Part shown: positions 26,125-34,162 of the stretch, one piece after another
Layout of the letters: each line of letters begins with the position of its first letter
How positions within the stretch are numbered: the first letter of the stretch is position 1
Source: JAXDMU01 sp963762435
GTDB lineage: Bacteria; Pseudomonadota; Alphaproteobacteria; ATCC43930; CGMCC-115725
DNA length: 64,000 nucleotides
Assembly (NCBI GenBank): GCA_963762435.1
Contig: CAVXLN010000018.1
Coordinates: 62,001-126,000 of the forward strand
Direction: 5' to 3'
The notes under the pieces: generated by a model
Told to the model about the DNA's origin: nothing
Database searches by the model: none
The model's input: only the letters and a program-made list of their open reading frames with translations
Made by a program: the position numbers and the translations under genes

Positions 26125-27228
26125 ATGAAAATCTCGATCGTCGGCGCCGGCATCATGGGGCTCAGCACCGCCTGGGCGCTTGAGCGCTTTGGCCATCAGG
26201 TGACGCTGTTCGATCAAGGCCCGATCCCCAATCCGCACGCCTCCTCGCATGATTCCCATCGGGCGATCCGCTACGCCTATGGCGATGCCGTGGGCTATCA
26301 GCGCATGGTTGCCGACGCCTATGCGATCTGGCGCCGGCTCTGGGACGATCTCGGCGAGACGCTCTATGTCGAGACCGGCACGCTCTGCCTCGGCGACGGC
26401 AAATCGGGCTGGCTCGCCGACTCGGCGGCAGCCCTTGCGGCCGGCGGTCATAAGCCCGAATGGCTGACGCAAGCCGAGCTCGAACGGCGCTTTCCGCTGA
26501 TCGCGGCCAAGGGCGTCGGCGCCGCCTTCCATCTCGAAAGCGGCGGGGTGCTCCTCGCTGACCGGATCGTGGACGCGATGGCGCGGCTCGTGGCGGCCCG
26601 TGGGGTCGAGCTGCGTCCCGAGACGCGTATCCGGTCGGTCGATCCCGATCGCGGCTGGGTCACGCTCGACAATGGCGCCGTGGTCGGGGCCGATGCGGTC
26701 GTCATCGCGGCGGGATCCTGGGTCCATCGGCTGGTGCCGGATCTTGTCCCGCGCGTGACGCGGTCACGCCAAGTGCTGGCCTATCTCGCCCCGCCGCCCG
26801 ATCTCGCCGAGGCTTGGCGGCGCGGTCCGCTCATCCTCGACCTCGATCCCGAGATCGGGTTCTATCTGTTGCCGCCCGTTGCGGGAACCGGCCTCAAGGT
26901 CGGCGATCACCGCTTCAGCCTGACAGGCGATCCGGACGATCCACGCGATGCGGCCGCGGCAGAGGCGGCACCGATGCTCGACGCCGCCCGCCGGAGTCTC
27001 GCGCGCGGCACCGAATTCCGGCTCGACCGGCTCAAGACCTGCTTCTACACGGTCGAGCCGAAAGAGCATTTCATCATCGAGCCGATCGGCCTCGCGGGCT
27101 GGGTCATGAGCCCCTGCTCGGGCCACGGCTTCAAATTCGGCCCGCTTCTGGGCAGCGCCGTCGCTGGCGCCGTGGACGCCGGCGAGCCGGGCGATCTGGC
27201 GCTTTGGGCGAGAGGAGAAACGCCATGA
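26125..27228 (+). CDS. FAD-dependent oxidoreductase (DAO / sarcosine oxidase-like)
   Basis: A 367-residue protein with the FAD-binding GAGIMGLSTAW at residues 7-17 and VVIAAGSW as second Rossmann motif. The C-terminal PCSGHGFKFGPLLG matches the monomeric sarcosine oxidase/N-methyltryptophan oxidase flavin-linking and binding region, including the Cys. The likely reaction is oxidation of an N-methyl or D-amino acid to an imine. Its stop overlaps the pyrF start (ATGA), which couples them though the functions differ. Confidence 0.87.
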   Translation: MKISIVGAGIMGLSTAWALERFGHQVTLFDQGPIPNPHASSHDSHRAIRYAYGDAVGYQRMVADAYAIWRRLWDDLGETLYVETGTLCLGDGKSGWLADSAAALAAGGHKPEWLTQAELERRFPLIAAKGVGAAFHLESGGVLLADRIVDAMARLVAARGVELRPETRIRSVDPDRGWVTLDNGAVVGADAVVIAAGSWVHRLVPDLVPRVTRSRQVLAYLAPPPDLAEAWRRGPLILDLDPEIGFYLLPPVAGTGLKVGDHRFSLTGDPDDPRDAAAAEAAPMLDAARRSLARGTEFRLDRLKTCFYTVEPKEHFIIEPIGLAGWVMSPCSGHGFKFGPLLGSAVAGAVDAGEPGDLALWARGETP

Positions 27229-27920
27229 ATCCGATCTATCTCGCGATCGACACGCCGGTGCTCGAGCGCGCGCACTCGCTGATCGAGCGCGCGGCACCTC
27301 ATATCGGGGGCGTCAAGTTCGGGCTCGAATATTTCTGCGCGCTCGGCCTCGACGGCGTGCGCCGCGCCGCCTCAGGCCTCCCGGTCTTCCTCGATCTCAA
27401 GCTGCATGACATCCCGAACACGGTGGCGGGTGCCGTCCGCTCGGTCGCACCCTTGCGACCGGCGATCCTCAACGTTCATGCCGCCGGCGGTCCAGCCATG
27501 ATGCGGGCGGCGCGTGCCGCGGCGGAAGAGGCGGCGGGCGACGGGCCGCGCATGCGCATCATCGCGGTCACGGTGCTGACCAGCCTCGATGATGGCGATC
27601 TCGAGGCCGTCGGCCAGCGCGGCCCGGCGCTCGAGCAAACCAAACGGCTCGCAGGATTGGCCCAGGATAGCGGCCTTGACGGCGTCGTCTGCGGCCCGCG
27701 CGAGGTCGCAGCCTTGCGCGCCCAATGCGGGCCGAATTTCCTCCTCGTCGTCCCCGGCATCCGCCCGGCCGGTGCCGAGCTCGGCGATCAGAAGCGGGCG
27801 ATGGGTCCGGCCGAAGCGCTGGCAGCGGGCGCTGATCATCTCGTCATCGGCCGCCCGATCGCCGACGCGCCCGATCCCGCCGCCGCGGCGCGCGCAATCG
27901 CCGCCGAGCTCGGCCTGTGA
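27225..27920 (+). CDS. pyrF: Orotidine 5'-phosphate decarboxylase
   Basis: A 231-residue TIM barrel. The catalytic DxKxxD tetrad is present as D57, K59 and D62 in LDLKLHDIPNT, and VVPGIRP near 180 is the second family motif. It makes UMP from OMP, the last step of de novo pyrimidine synthesis. The ATG overlaps the preceding stop, and its own TGA overlaps the GTG of trpF. Confidence 0.95.
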   Translation: MNPIYLAIDTPVLERAHSLIERAAPHIGGVKFGLEYFCALGLDGVRRAASGLPVFLDLKLHDIPNTVAGAVRSVAPLRPAILNVHAAGGPAMMRAARAAAEEAAGDGPRMRIIAVTVLTSLDDGDLEAVGQRGPALEQTKRLAGLAQDSGLDGVVCGPREVAALRAQCGPNFLLVVPGIRPAGAELGDQKRAMGPAEALAAGADHLVIGRPIADAPDPAAAARAIAAELGL

Positions 27921-28561
27921 GGCTCGAAGCCAAGATTTGCGGCCTCTCGACGCCGGAGACGATCGCGGCCGCGGTCGAGGGCGGCGCCGACATGGTGGGG
28001 TTCGTCTTCTATCCCAGAAGCCCGCGCGCGGTGACCCCGGCCCGCGCCGCCGATCTCGCCCGCGCCATCCCGTCCGGCATCCATCGCTGCGGCCTCTTCG
28101 TCGATCCCGACGATCGGATGCTGGATCAGGTACTGAGCACGGTCGGGCTCGATCTTCTGCAGCTTCATGGCAGCGAATCCCCCGAACGCACCGCCGCCAT
28201 CCGCCAGCGCTTCGGCCGCCCGGTCATGAAGGCGATCGGCGTCGCCACGGCCGATGACGTGGCCGAGGCCGCTCGCTGGATCGGCTCGGTCGACCGCCTG
28301 CTGTTCGATGCCAAGCCGCCGCGTACCGAGGGCGCACTCCCCGGCGGCAACGGCGTCCCCTTCGATTGGCAGATCCTGGCCGGCCGCGATTGGCCCGTGC
28401 CCTGGATGCTCTCGGGCGGCCTCAATGCCGGCAATGTCGCGGAAGCGCTCCGTATTACCGGCGCACCCGGCGTCGATGTTTCCTCCGCTGTCGAGACCGG
28501 CCCGGGCATCAAGGACCCGGCGCTCATCCGCGCGTTTCTGGCCGCGGCGAGAGCGTTCTAG
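27917..28561 (+). CDS. trpF: Phosphoribosylanthranilate isomerase
   Basis: A 214-residue TIM barrel. AKICGLSTPE near the N-terminus holds the general base Cys, VGFVFYPRSPR follows, and WMLSGGLNAGNV is the C-terminal phosphate-binding motif with the upstream LLFDAKPP carrying the catalytic Asp. It is step 3 of tryptophan synthesis. It starts at GTG overlapping pyrF. trpB and trpA follow only after 1.9 kb of unrelated genes. Confidence 0.95.
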   Translation: MRLEAKICGLSTPETIAAAVEGGADMVGFVFYPRSPRAVTPARAADLARAIPSGIHRCGLFVDPDDRMLDQVLSTVGLDLLQLHGSESPERTAAIRQRFGRPVMKAIGVATADDVAEAARWIGSVDRLLFDAKPPRTEGALPGGNGVPFDWQILAGRDWPVPWMLSGGLNAGNVAEALRITGAPGVDVSSAVETGPGIKDPALIRAFLAAARAF

Positions 28562-28608
28562 CGAAGAGAAGCTTCTGCAGTGATGTCAGGAAACGCTTGA
28601 CGGTTGGC

Positions 28609-28647
28609 GCGTAAGGATATACCTGACTGTCAGGAAATTCCTTACGC
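28609..28647. promoter_or_regulatory. 39-bp near-perfect palindrome upstream of the ClpX-zinc-finger gene
   Basis: The two 19-base arms, centred on T28628, match at 16 of 19 positions. The outer 9 bases are GCGTAAGGA and TCCTTACGC, and the inner 6 are CCTGAC and GTCAGG. A possible -35 (TTGACG, 28597-28602) lies just upstream, and the palindrome covers the expected -10. A half-site GTCAGGAAA also occurs at 28585-28593. The ribosome site GGAGG starts at 28648, right after the palindrome. Confidence 0.75.
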
Positions 28648-28659
28648 GGAGGCAGCATC

Positions 28660-29061
28660 GTGACCGCCAAGCCAAGAGCCGCCAACGACATCGAGCAGCC
28701 GACAAAATCGTCGGAGCCCGCCGGCAAGCGACCGTTCCACTGCTCCTTCTGCCTGAAGTCGGAACATGAGGTGGAAAAGCTGATTGCCGGTCCCGGCTCC
28801 ATCTTCATCTGCAACGAATGTGTCGCGATCTGTGACGATCTGGTCGCCGGCCGCGAGTTGAAGGTCGATATCAAGAGCATCGACCAGATCCCGACCGACC
28901 GGTTGCTGGAGCGATTGAAGCCTATCGAAACGACGCTTCAGGGCATGGGCAATCAGCTCCATACCGTGGTCGAGGAGCTGCGGGGGCGCGAGGTCAGCTG
29001 GGCACGCATCGGCGAGGCGCTGGGTGTCAGCCGCCAATCGGCCTGGGAGCGGTTCGCTTAA
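28660..29061 (+). CDS. ClpX-type C4 zinc-finger protein with C-terminal HTH
   Basis: 133 residues from GTG 28660 with GGAGG ahead. Residues about 26-64 match the ClpX zinc-binding domain: CSFCLKSEHEVEKLIAGP followed by ICNECVAICDD, so the AAA+ part of ClpX is absent. The C-terminus SWARIGEALGVSRQSAWERF is a helix-turn-helix found in stand-alone members of this family. It may be a DNA-binding regulator and could bind the 39-bp palindrome in its own promoter. It lies between trpF and the kinase/TPR pair. Confidence 0.85.
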   Translation: MTAKPRAANDIEQPTKSSEPAGKRPFHCSFCLKSEHEVEKLIAGPGSIFICNECVAICDDLVAGRELKVDIKSIDQIPTDRLLERLKPIETTLQGMGNQLHTVVEELRGREVSWARIGEALGVSRQSAWERFA

Positions 29062-29084
29062 CCGGCCAGCCGATGCGCGGCTAA

Positions 29085-29603
29085 CTATGTCGAGATGGAA
29101 ATGTCACCGAGGATCGTCGCGGCCAGTTCTTCGGGCATAGCGGCCTCCGCAGATATCTGCCGTGCGAAGCGAGGCGATCGGAACGCTGCGCAGCAGCGTT
29201 CGGCGCGGACCCAGGCCCAATCGCCCGGAATGCCGCCCCGCCGTTGCAGCCGCTGCTGAATGATCTCGACCGGTGCCGTCAGGCAGACATGGTGAAAATC
29301 GGGCTCGATCCGCCGCAGGCCGCCGACGACTTCGTCGAAATAGGGCAGGTGCCAGATCGTCATCGGCATGATCAGCGTGCGCCGATAGCTCGCGAGCAGC
29401 TCGGCGGCGGTCGTCACGACCAGCCGGCGCCACAGCGCATGATCCTGGAAATCCTCGCACAGCTCGATCGGCGCCAGGATTTTCCTGGCCAGAATCCCGA
29501 CCTCTTCCGGGTCGAAGATCAGACTATCCGGCAGCCGCCGGGCCAACAGCTCGGCGACCGTCGTCTTGCCGACGCCGAACGCGCCATTGATGAAGATGAT
29601 CAG
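29085..29603 (-). CDS. P-loop ATPase / small-molecule kinase-like protein, apparent CTG start
   Basis: 172 residues if started at CTG 29603. The Walker A loop (INGAFGVGKTTVAELLARR) lies upstream of the first ordinary start codon in the frame (29546), which would delete it. The frame is closed upstream by the TGA of the TPR gene at 29609-29607, leaving TGA-GAA-CTG-ATC-ATC-TTC. Family members usually begin MIIFINGxFGVGKT, so CTG fits as initiator. The function is unknown: it may phosphorylate a small molecule, as in shikimate-kinase- or zeta-toxin-like proteins. Confidence 0.75.
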   Translation of the reverse strand: MIIFINGAFGVGKTTVAELLARRLPDSLIFDPEEVGILARKILAPIELCEDFQDHALWRRLVVTTAAELLASYRRTLIMPMTIWHLPYFDEVVGGLRRIEPDFHHVCLTAPVEIIQQRLQRRGGIPGDWAWVRAERCCAAFRSPRFARQISAEAAMPEELAATILGDISIST

Positions 29604-29606
29604 TTC

Positions 29607-30344
29607 TCACGCCTCGGCATAGCGCCGTGCCAGATCGATCCATTCGCGTTCGGTCTTGCGGTAGCGGCTGGTGCCGCGCTTGGCGCGGGCGAGGATCTCG
29701 TTGAAGAGCTGGTGCGCCTCCGCGACATCGCCGCGCTCGCGCAGCAGCATGGCATAGCGGCAGCGCGCCTCCTCGCCTGGAGCATAGTCGACCAGGGCGG
29801 CGAATTCCTCGAGCGCTTCGACCTGCCGCCCGGCCGCCTCGAGGCTCTTGGCATAGAGCAGATGCCCGTCGGTCGATTGGAACTCGGGATTGGCCTCGCG
29901 CAGATGATCGAGCGCCTCGATCGCGCGCTGCGGCTGCTTCTCGGCAAAGGCGGCGCGGGCGAAGCCCAGAAGCAGGGCCGGGTCGTCGGCATGGATGCCG
30001 GTGAGCGCGCTCTCATAAAGCTTGAGCGCGTCGGCTGTCCGGCCGAGGTCGAGATATTCCTCGGCCAGCCGCCGGCGGTTCTCGACCGTGTCGGCCATAT
30101 CGAGCGCCTGGGCGCGCCGCCGCACGCCGCGGCCGGGATCGATCTGGCCCAAGGCGGCCCGGCCGATCCGGTGGGCGCGATAGCCGCTCGTCAGTTCGGG
30201 CAAGAGCTCGGCGATGAAATAGGCCAGCATGCCGATGCCGGGCAGTGCGATGACCGCGGTCAGCCACAGCCAGGAGCGGCCGGTTCGGATGATGTGGATG
30301 ATGCAGGCGATCTGCAGCGCCACTTCGATAAGGTAGAAAGGCAT
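29607..30344 (-). CDS. Membrane-anchored tetratricopeptide repeat protein
   Basis: 245 residues from ATG 30344 (MPFYLIEVALQIAC). Two N-terminal membrane segments (about 3-20 and 24-45, with a PLD-N-like WLTAVIALPGIG pattern) are followed by TPR repeats from about residue 90 (RRRLAEEYLDLGRTADALKL and similar). It probably serves as a scaffold at the inner membrane. The upstream in-frame ATG 30431 lacks family-like sequence. It is followed after one codon by the kinase gene in the same frame, which suggests re-initiation. Confidence 0.82.
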   Translation of the reverse strand: MPFYLIEVALQIACIIHIIRTGRSWLWLTAVIALPGIGMLAYFIAELLPELTSGYRAHRIGRAALGQIDPGRGVRRRAQALDMADTVENRRRLAEEYLDLGRTADALKLYESALTGIHADDPALLLGFARAAFAEKQPQRAIEALDHLREANPEFQSTDGHLLYAKSLEAAGRQVEALEEFAALVDYAPGEEARCRYAMLLRERGDVAEAHQLFNEILARAKRGTSRYRKTEREWIDLARRYAEA

Positions 30345-30470
30345 GAAAAATCCTCGCGGAATCGGGCGCACCTTGCCATGGGCCGCGATGTCGCGCCAGT
30401 TGTCGGCGCCAACCCGCTTGAAGCCCGGCACGCGGGGTTATAGGGTCCGCCCTCCGTATTCCCTGGCAAG

Positions 30471-31691
30471 ATGATGTCGACCACGCCCCTCAATACATAT
30501 CGCGCCGGCCCTGACGAGAACGGCCATTTCGGCGCCTATGGCGGCCGCTACGTCGCCGAGACGCTGATGCCGCTGGTGCTCGAGCTCGAGCGCGCCTACA
30601 TGGCGGCCAAGGCCGATCCGAGCTTCCGTCAGGAACTCGACTACTATCTCGAGCATTATGTCGGCCGGCCGAACCCGCTCTGGTTCGCCAAGCGCATGAC
30701 CGAGGAGCTGGGCGGCGCCAAGATCTATCTGAAGCGCGAGGATCTCAATCACACGGGCGCCCACAAGATCAACCATTGCCTGGGCGAGGTGCTGCTGGCC
30801 CGGCGCATGGGCAAGACCCGCATCATCGCCGAGACCGGTGCCGGCCAGCATGGCGTGGCGACGGCCACCGTGTGCGCGCTCTTCGGCCTCAAATGCGTGA
30901 TCTATATGGGCGTCACCGACATTGAGCGGCAGGCACCCAATGTCTTCCGCATGCGGCTTCTGGGGGCCGAGGTCCGCAGCGTCACCTCCGGCACCGGCAC
31001 GCTCAAGGATTCCGTCAACGAGGCGATGCGCGACTGGGTCGCCAATGTCGACGACACGTTCTACATCCTCGGCACCGTCTCGGGCCCGCATCCTTATCCC
31101 GCCATGATCCGCGACTTCCAATGCCTGATCGGCGACGAGACGCGGCGGCAGATGCTGGCGGCGGAAGGCCGTCTGCCCGACTCGCTGGTCGCCTGCATCG
31201 GCGGCGGCTCGAACGCAATGGGGCTCTTCCACCCCTTCCTCGACGATCCGTCGGTCACGATGTACGGCGTCGAGGCGGCGGGCTACGGCATCGAAACCGG
31301 CAAGCATGCCGCCTCCTTGAATGGCGGCGATCCCGGCGTGCTGCATGGCAACCGCACCTATTGGCTGCAGGATGACGACGGTCAGATAATCGACGCGCAC
31401 TCGATCTCGGCCGGGCTCGACTATCCCGGCATCGGGCCGGAGCATGCCTGGCTGCACGATATCGGCCGGGTCAAATATGTCTCGATCACCGATGACGAGG
31501 CGCTTGAGGCCTTCAAATTCTGCACCCGGCTCGAAGGCATCATCCCCGCCCTCGAATCCGCCCATGCCGTGGCCCATGTCATGAAGCTGGCGCCGACCTT
31601 GCCGGCCGACCATCTCGTCGTCGTCAACCTCTCCGGCCGCGGCGACAAGGACATCTTCTCGGTGGCGAAGCATTTCGGGGTGTCGCTGTGA
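30471..31691 (+). CDS. trpB: Tryptophan synthase beta chain
   Basis: A 406-residue PLP enzyme. The Schiff-base Lys is in HTGAHK (K99 counted from 30471) and GGGSNA is the phosphate-binding loop. It condenses indole and serine to tryptophan in the alpha2beta2 complex. The start is ATG 30471 or 30474. The stop overlaps the GTG of trpA. It is divergent from the TPR gene. Confidence 0.97.
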   Translation: MMSTTPLNTYRAGPDENGHFGAYGGRYVAETLMPLVLELERAYMAAKADPSFRQELDYYLEHYVGRPNPLWFAKRMTEELGGAKIYLKREDLNHTGAHKINHCLGEVLLARRMGKTRIIAETGAGQHGVATATVCALFGLKCVIYMGVTDIERQAPNVFRMRLLGAEVRSVTSGTGTLKDSVNEAMRDWVANVDDTFYILGTVSGPHPYPAMIRDFQCLIGDETRRQMLAAEGRLPDSLVACIGGGSNAMGLFHPFLDDPSVTMYGVEAAGYGIETGKHAASLNGGDPGVLHGNRTYWLQDDDGQIIDAHSISAGLDYPGIGPEHAWLHDIGRVKYVSITDDEALEAFKFCTRLEGIIPALESAHAVAHVMKLAPTLPADHLVVVNLSGRGDKDIFSVAKHFGVSL

Positions 31692-32515
31692 GCGGCCGGA
31701 TCCAGCACCGCTTCGCGGCACTCAAGTCTCAAGGCCGCGCGGGCTTCGTCACATTCCTGACCGCCGGCGATCCGGACATGGCGAGCTTCGAGGCCGTGCT
31801 CGCGGGCTTGCCCGCCGCCGGTGCCGATCTCGTCGAGATCGGCATGCCCTTCTCGGACCCCATGGCCGACGGGCCGGCGATCCAAGCGGCGGGGCTGAGG
31901 GCGCTCAAGGCGGGCACCAAGCTCCGGCACATCCTGGCGGCGGTCGGTCGCTTCCGGGCGAACGACCAGACGACGCCGATCGTGCTGATGGGCTATTTCA
32001 ATCCGATCTGGCGCTATGGTCCGGCCGAGTTCTGTCGCGATGCCGCGGCGGCCGGCGCTGACGGGCTCATCATCGTCGATGTCCCGCCAGAGGAGGCGGC
32101 GGAGCTGGCGCCGCAGGCGAAGGCCGCCGGTCTCGACCTCATCCGCCTCACCGCCCCCACGACCGACGATGCGCGCTTCCGCGTCATCTTGGGCGACGCC
32201 TCGGGCTTCATCTATCATGTCGCGATCGCCGGCATCACCGGCACGCGCTCGGCCGATGCTGGGGACGTCCAGCAGATCGTCGACCGTCTCCGCCGCCAGA
32301 CGGACCTGCCGATCGCGGTCGGTTTCGGCATCCGCACGCCGGAGCAGGCGGCCTCCATCGCCCGCTTCGCCGATGCCGTCGTCGTCGGCACGGCGCTGGT
32401 CGAAACCGTGGCGGCGCACCTCGATGCCGAGGGTGCGGCCAAGCCTGGCCTCGTGGCAGCCCTTCATGCCCAGGTCGCAGCCCTCAGTGCCGGCGTGCGC
32501 GCCGCCCGGAATTAA
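31688..32515 (+). CDS. trpA: Tryptophan synthase alpha chain
   Basis: A 275-residue TIM barrel with catalytic Glu50 and Asp61 (VEIGMPFSDPMADGP). It cleaves indole-3-glycerol phosphate to indole and glyceraldehyde 3-phosphate. GTG start overlapping trpB, so coupled. Confidence 0.97.
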   Translation: MSGRIQHRFAALKSQGRAGFVTFLTAGDPDMASFEAVLAGLPAAGADLVEIGMPFSDPMADGPAIQAAGLRALKAGTKLRHILAAVGRFRANDQTTPIVLMGYFNPIWRYGPAEFCRDAAAAGADGLIIVDVPPEEAAELAPQAKAAGLDLIRLTAPTTDDARFRVILGDASGFIYHVAIAGITGTRSADAGDVQQIVDRLRRQTDLPIAVGFGIRTPEQAASIARFADAVVVGTALVETVAAHLDAEGAAKPGLVAALHAQVAALSAGVRAARN

Positions 32516-32524
32516 GGAACCCGC

Positions 32525-33385
<861 letters not shown>

Positions 33386-33461
33386 CGGGTCGGATCGGCG
33401 TCTCTCGAAAGAGGTTGATTGCTCGCCGCGTGCGACGGCGTTTTCTGCTATGGTCAAGCCC

Positions 33462-33836
33462 ATGAACCGGCGAGAGATCATCGCCCGCTTGCGGGAGAAC
33501 GAGGCCGAGCTGAGGGCGCGAGGTGTCGCTCATGCGGCCTTGTTCGGCTCGCGTGCTCGCGATGATTATCGCCCGCATAGTGACACCGATATTATGATTG
33601 ATATCGATCCGGCAGCGCGGATCGGCGTCTATGAATATGTTGGACTCAAGGAGTATATCGCCAGCCTATTCGACGGGCCGGTGGATGTGGTCAACCGAGA
33701 CGTTCTTGAAGCCCTACCTTCGCCGCGCCGCGATCGCCGACGCAATCTATGCCTTCTGAAGGCGAAGCAATCCGCCGTCGGCTGCAGGACATGCGCCATA
33801 ACATCGCGCTGGCGGAACGCTTCACGGTGGGTGTGA
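33462..33836 (+). CDS. MNT-type nucleotidyltransferase (antitoxin-like), 3' end frameshifted
   Basis: 124 residues from ATG 33462. LFGSRARDDY with SDTDIMIDID is the nucleotidyltransferase GSxxR...DxD active site. After VVNRDVL the frame reads an atypical Arg-rich tail to 33836. In the next frame the bases code KPYLRRAAIADAIYAF and stop at 33757-33759, exactly the usual MNT C-terminus. One extra T at 33706/33707 explains this. The core is intact. MntA in known pairs AMPylates its HEPN toxin partner. Confidence 0.8.
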   Translation: MNRREIIARLRENEAELRARGVAHAALFGSRARDDYRPHSDTDIMIDIDPAARIGVYEYVGLKEYIASLFDGPVDVVNRDVLEALPSPRRDRRRNLCLLKAKQSAVGCRTCAITSRWRNASRWV

Positions 33837-34078
33837 CCTACGATGCGTTCAAGGACGATTTATTGCGGCTTTATGCCGTGATCCGCTGTCTCGAAATTAT
33901 CTCGGAAGCCTCGCGCCGATTGCCCGAAGAGCTGAAAGCGCGTCATCCGTCCATCGCGTGGAAAGAGATGGCTGGCGCTGGAAACGTATACCGACACGAT
34001 TATGAGGAAGTGGCGGCCTCGCTCATATGGGTGGCGCTCCAAGACCATCTGCCGCCGCTTCGCAGCGCGGTCGAGTAG
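33749..34078 (+). CDS. HepT-like ribonuclease domain protein (DUF86, HEPN)
   Basis: A 109-residue helical protein. The motif region reads GNVYRHDYEEV, the GN..RHxY version of the HEPN site found in many DUF86 proteins, instead of canonical RxxxxH. The ATG overlaps both the shifted and the ancestral MNT ends, so the pair would be coupled. It is probably the RNase toxin of an MntA/HepT system. Confidence 0.85.
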   Translation: MPSEGEAIRRRLQDMRHNIALAERFTVGVTYDAFKDDLLRLYAVIRCLEIISEASRRLPEELKARHPSIAWKEMAGAGNVYRHDYEEVAASLIWVALQDHLPPLRSAVE

Positions 34079-34162
34079 GAATTATCAATGTTCGACGATC
34101 ATGCATGATTTACGGCGAAGGCCGCGCCTCTACCGACAAGTTGGAGCATCGTCGGCGGGGTC

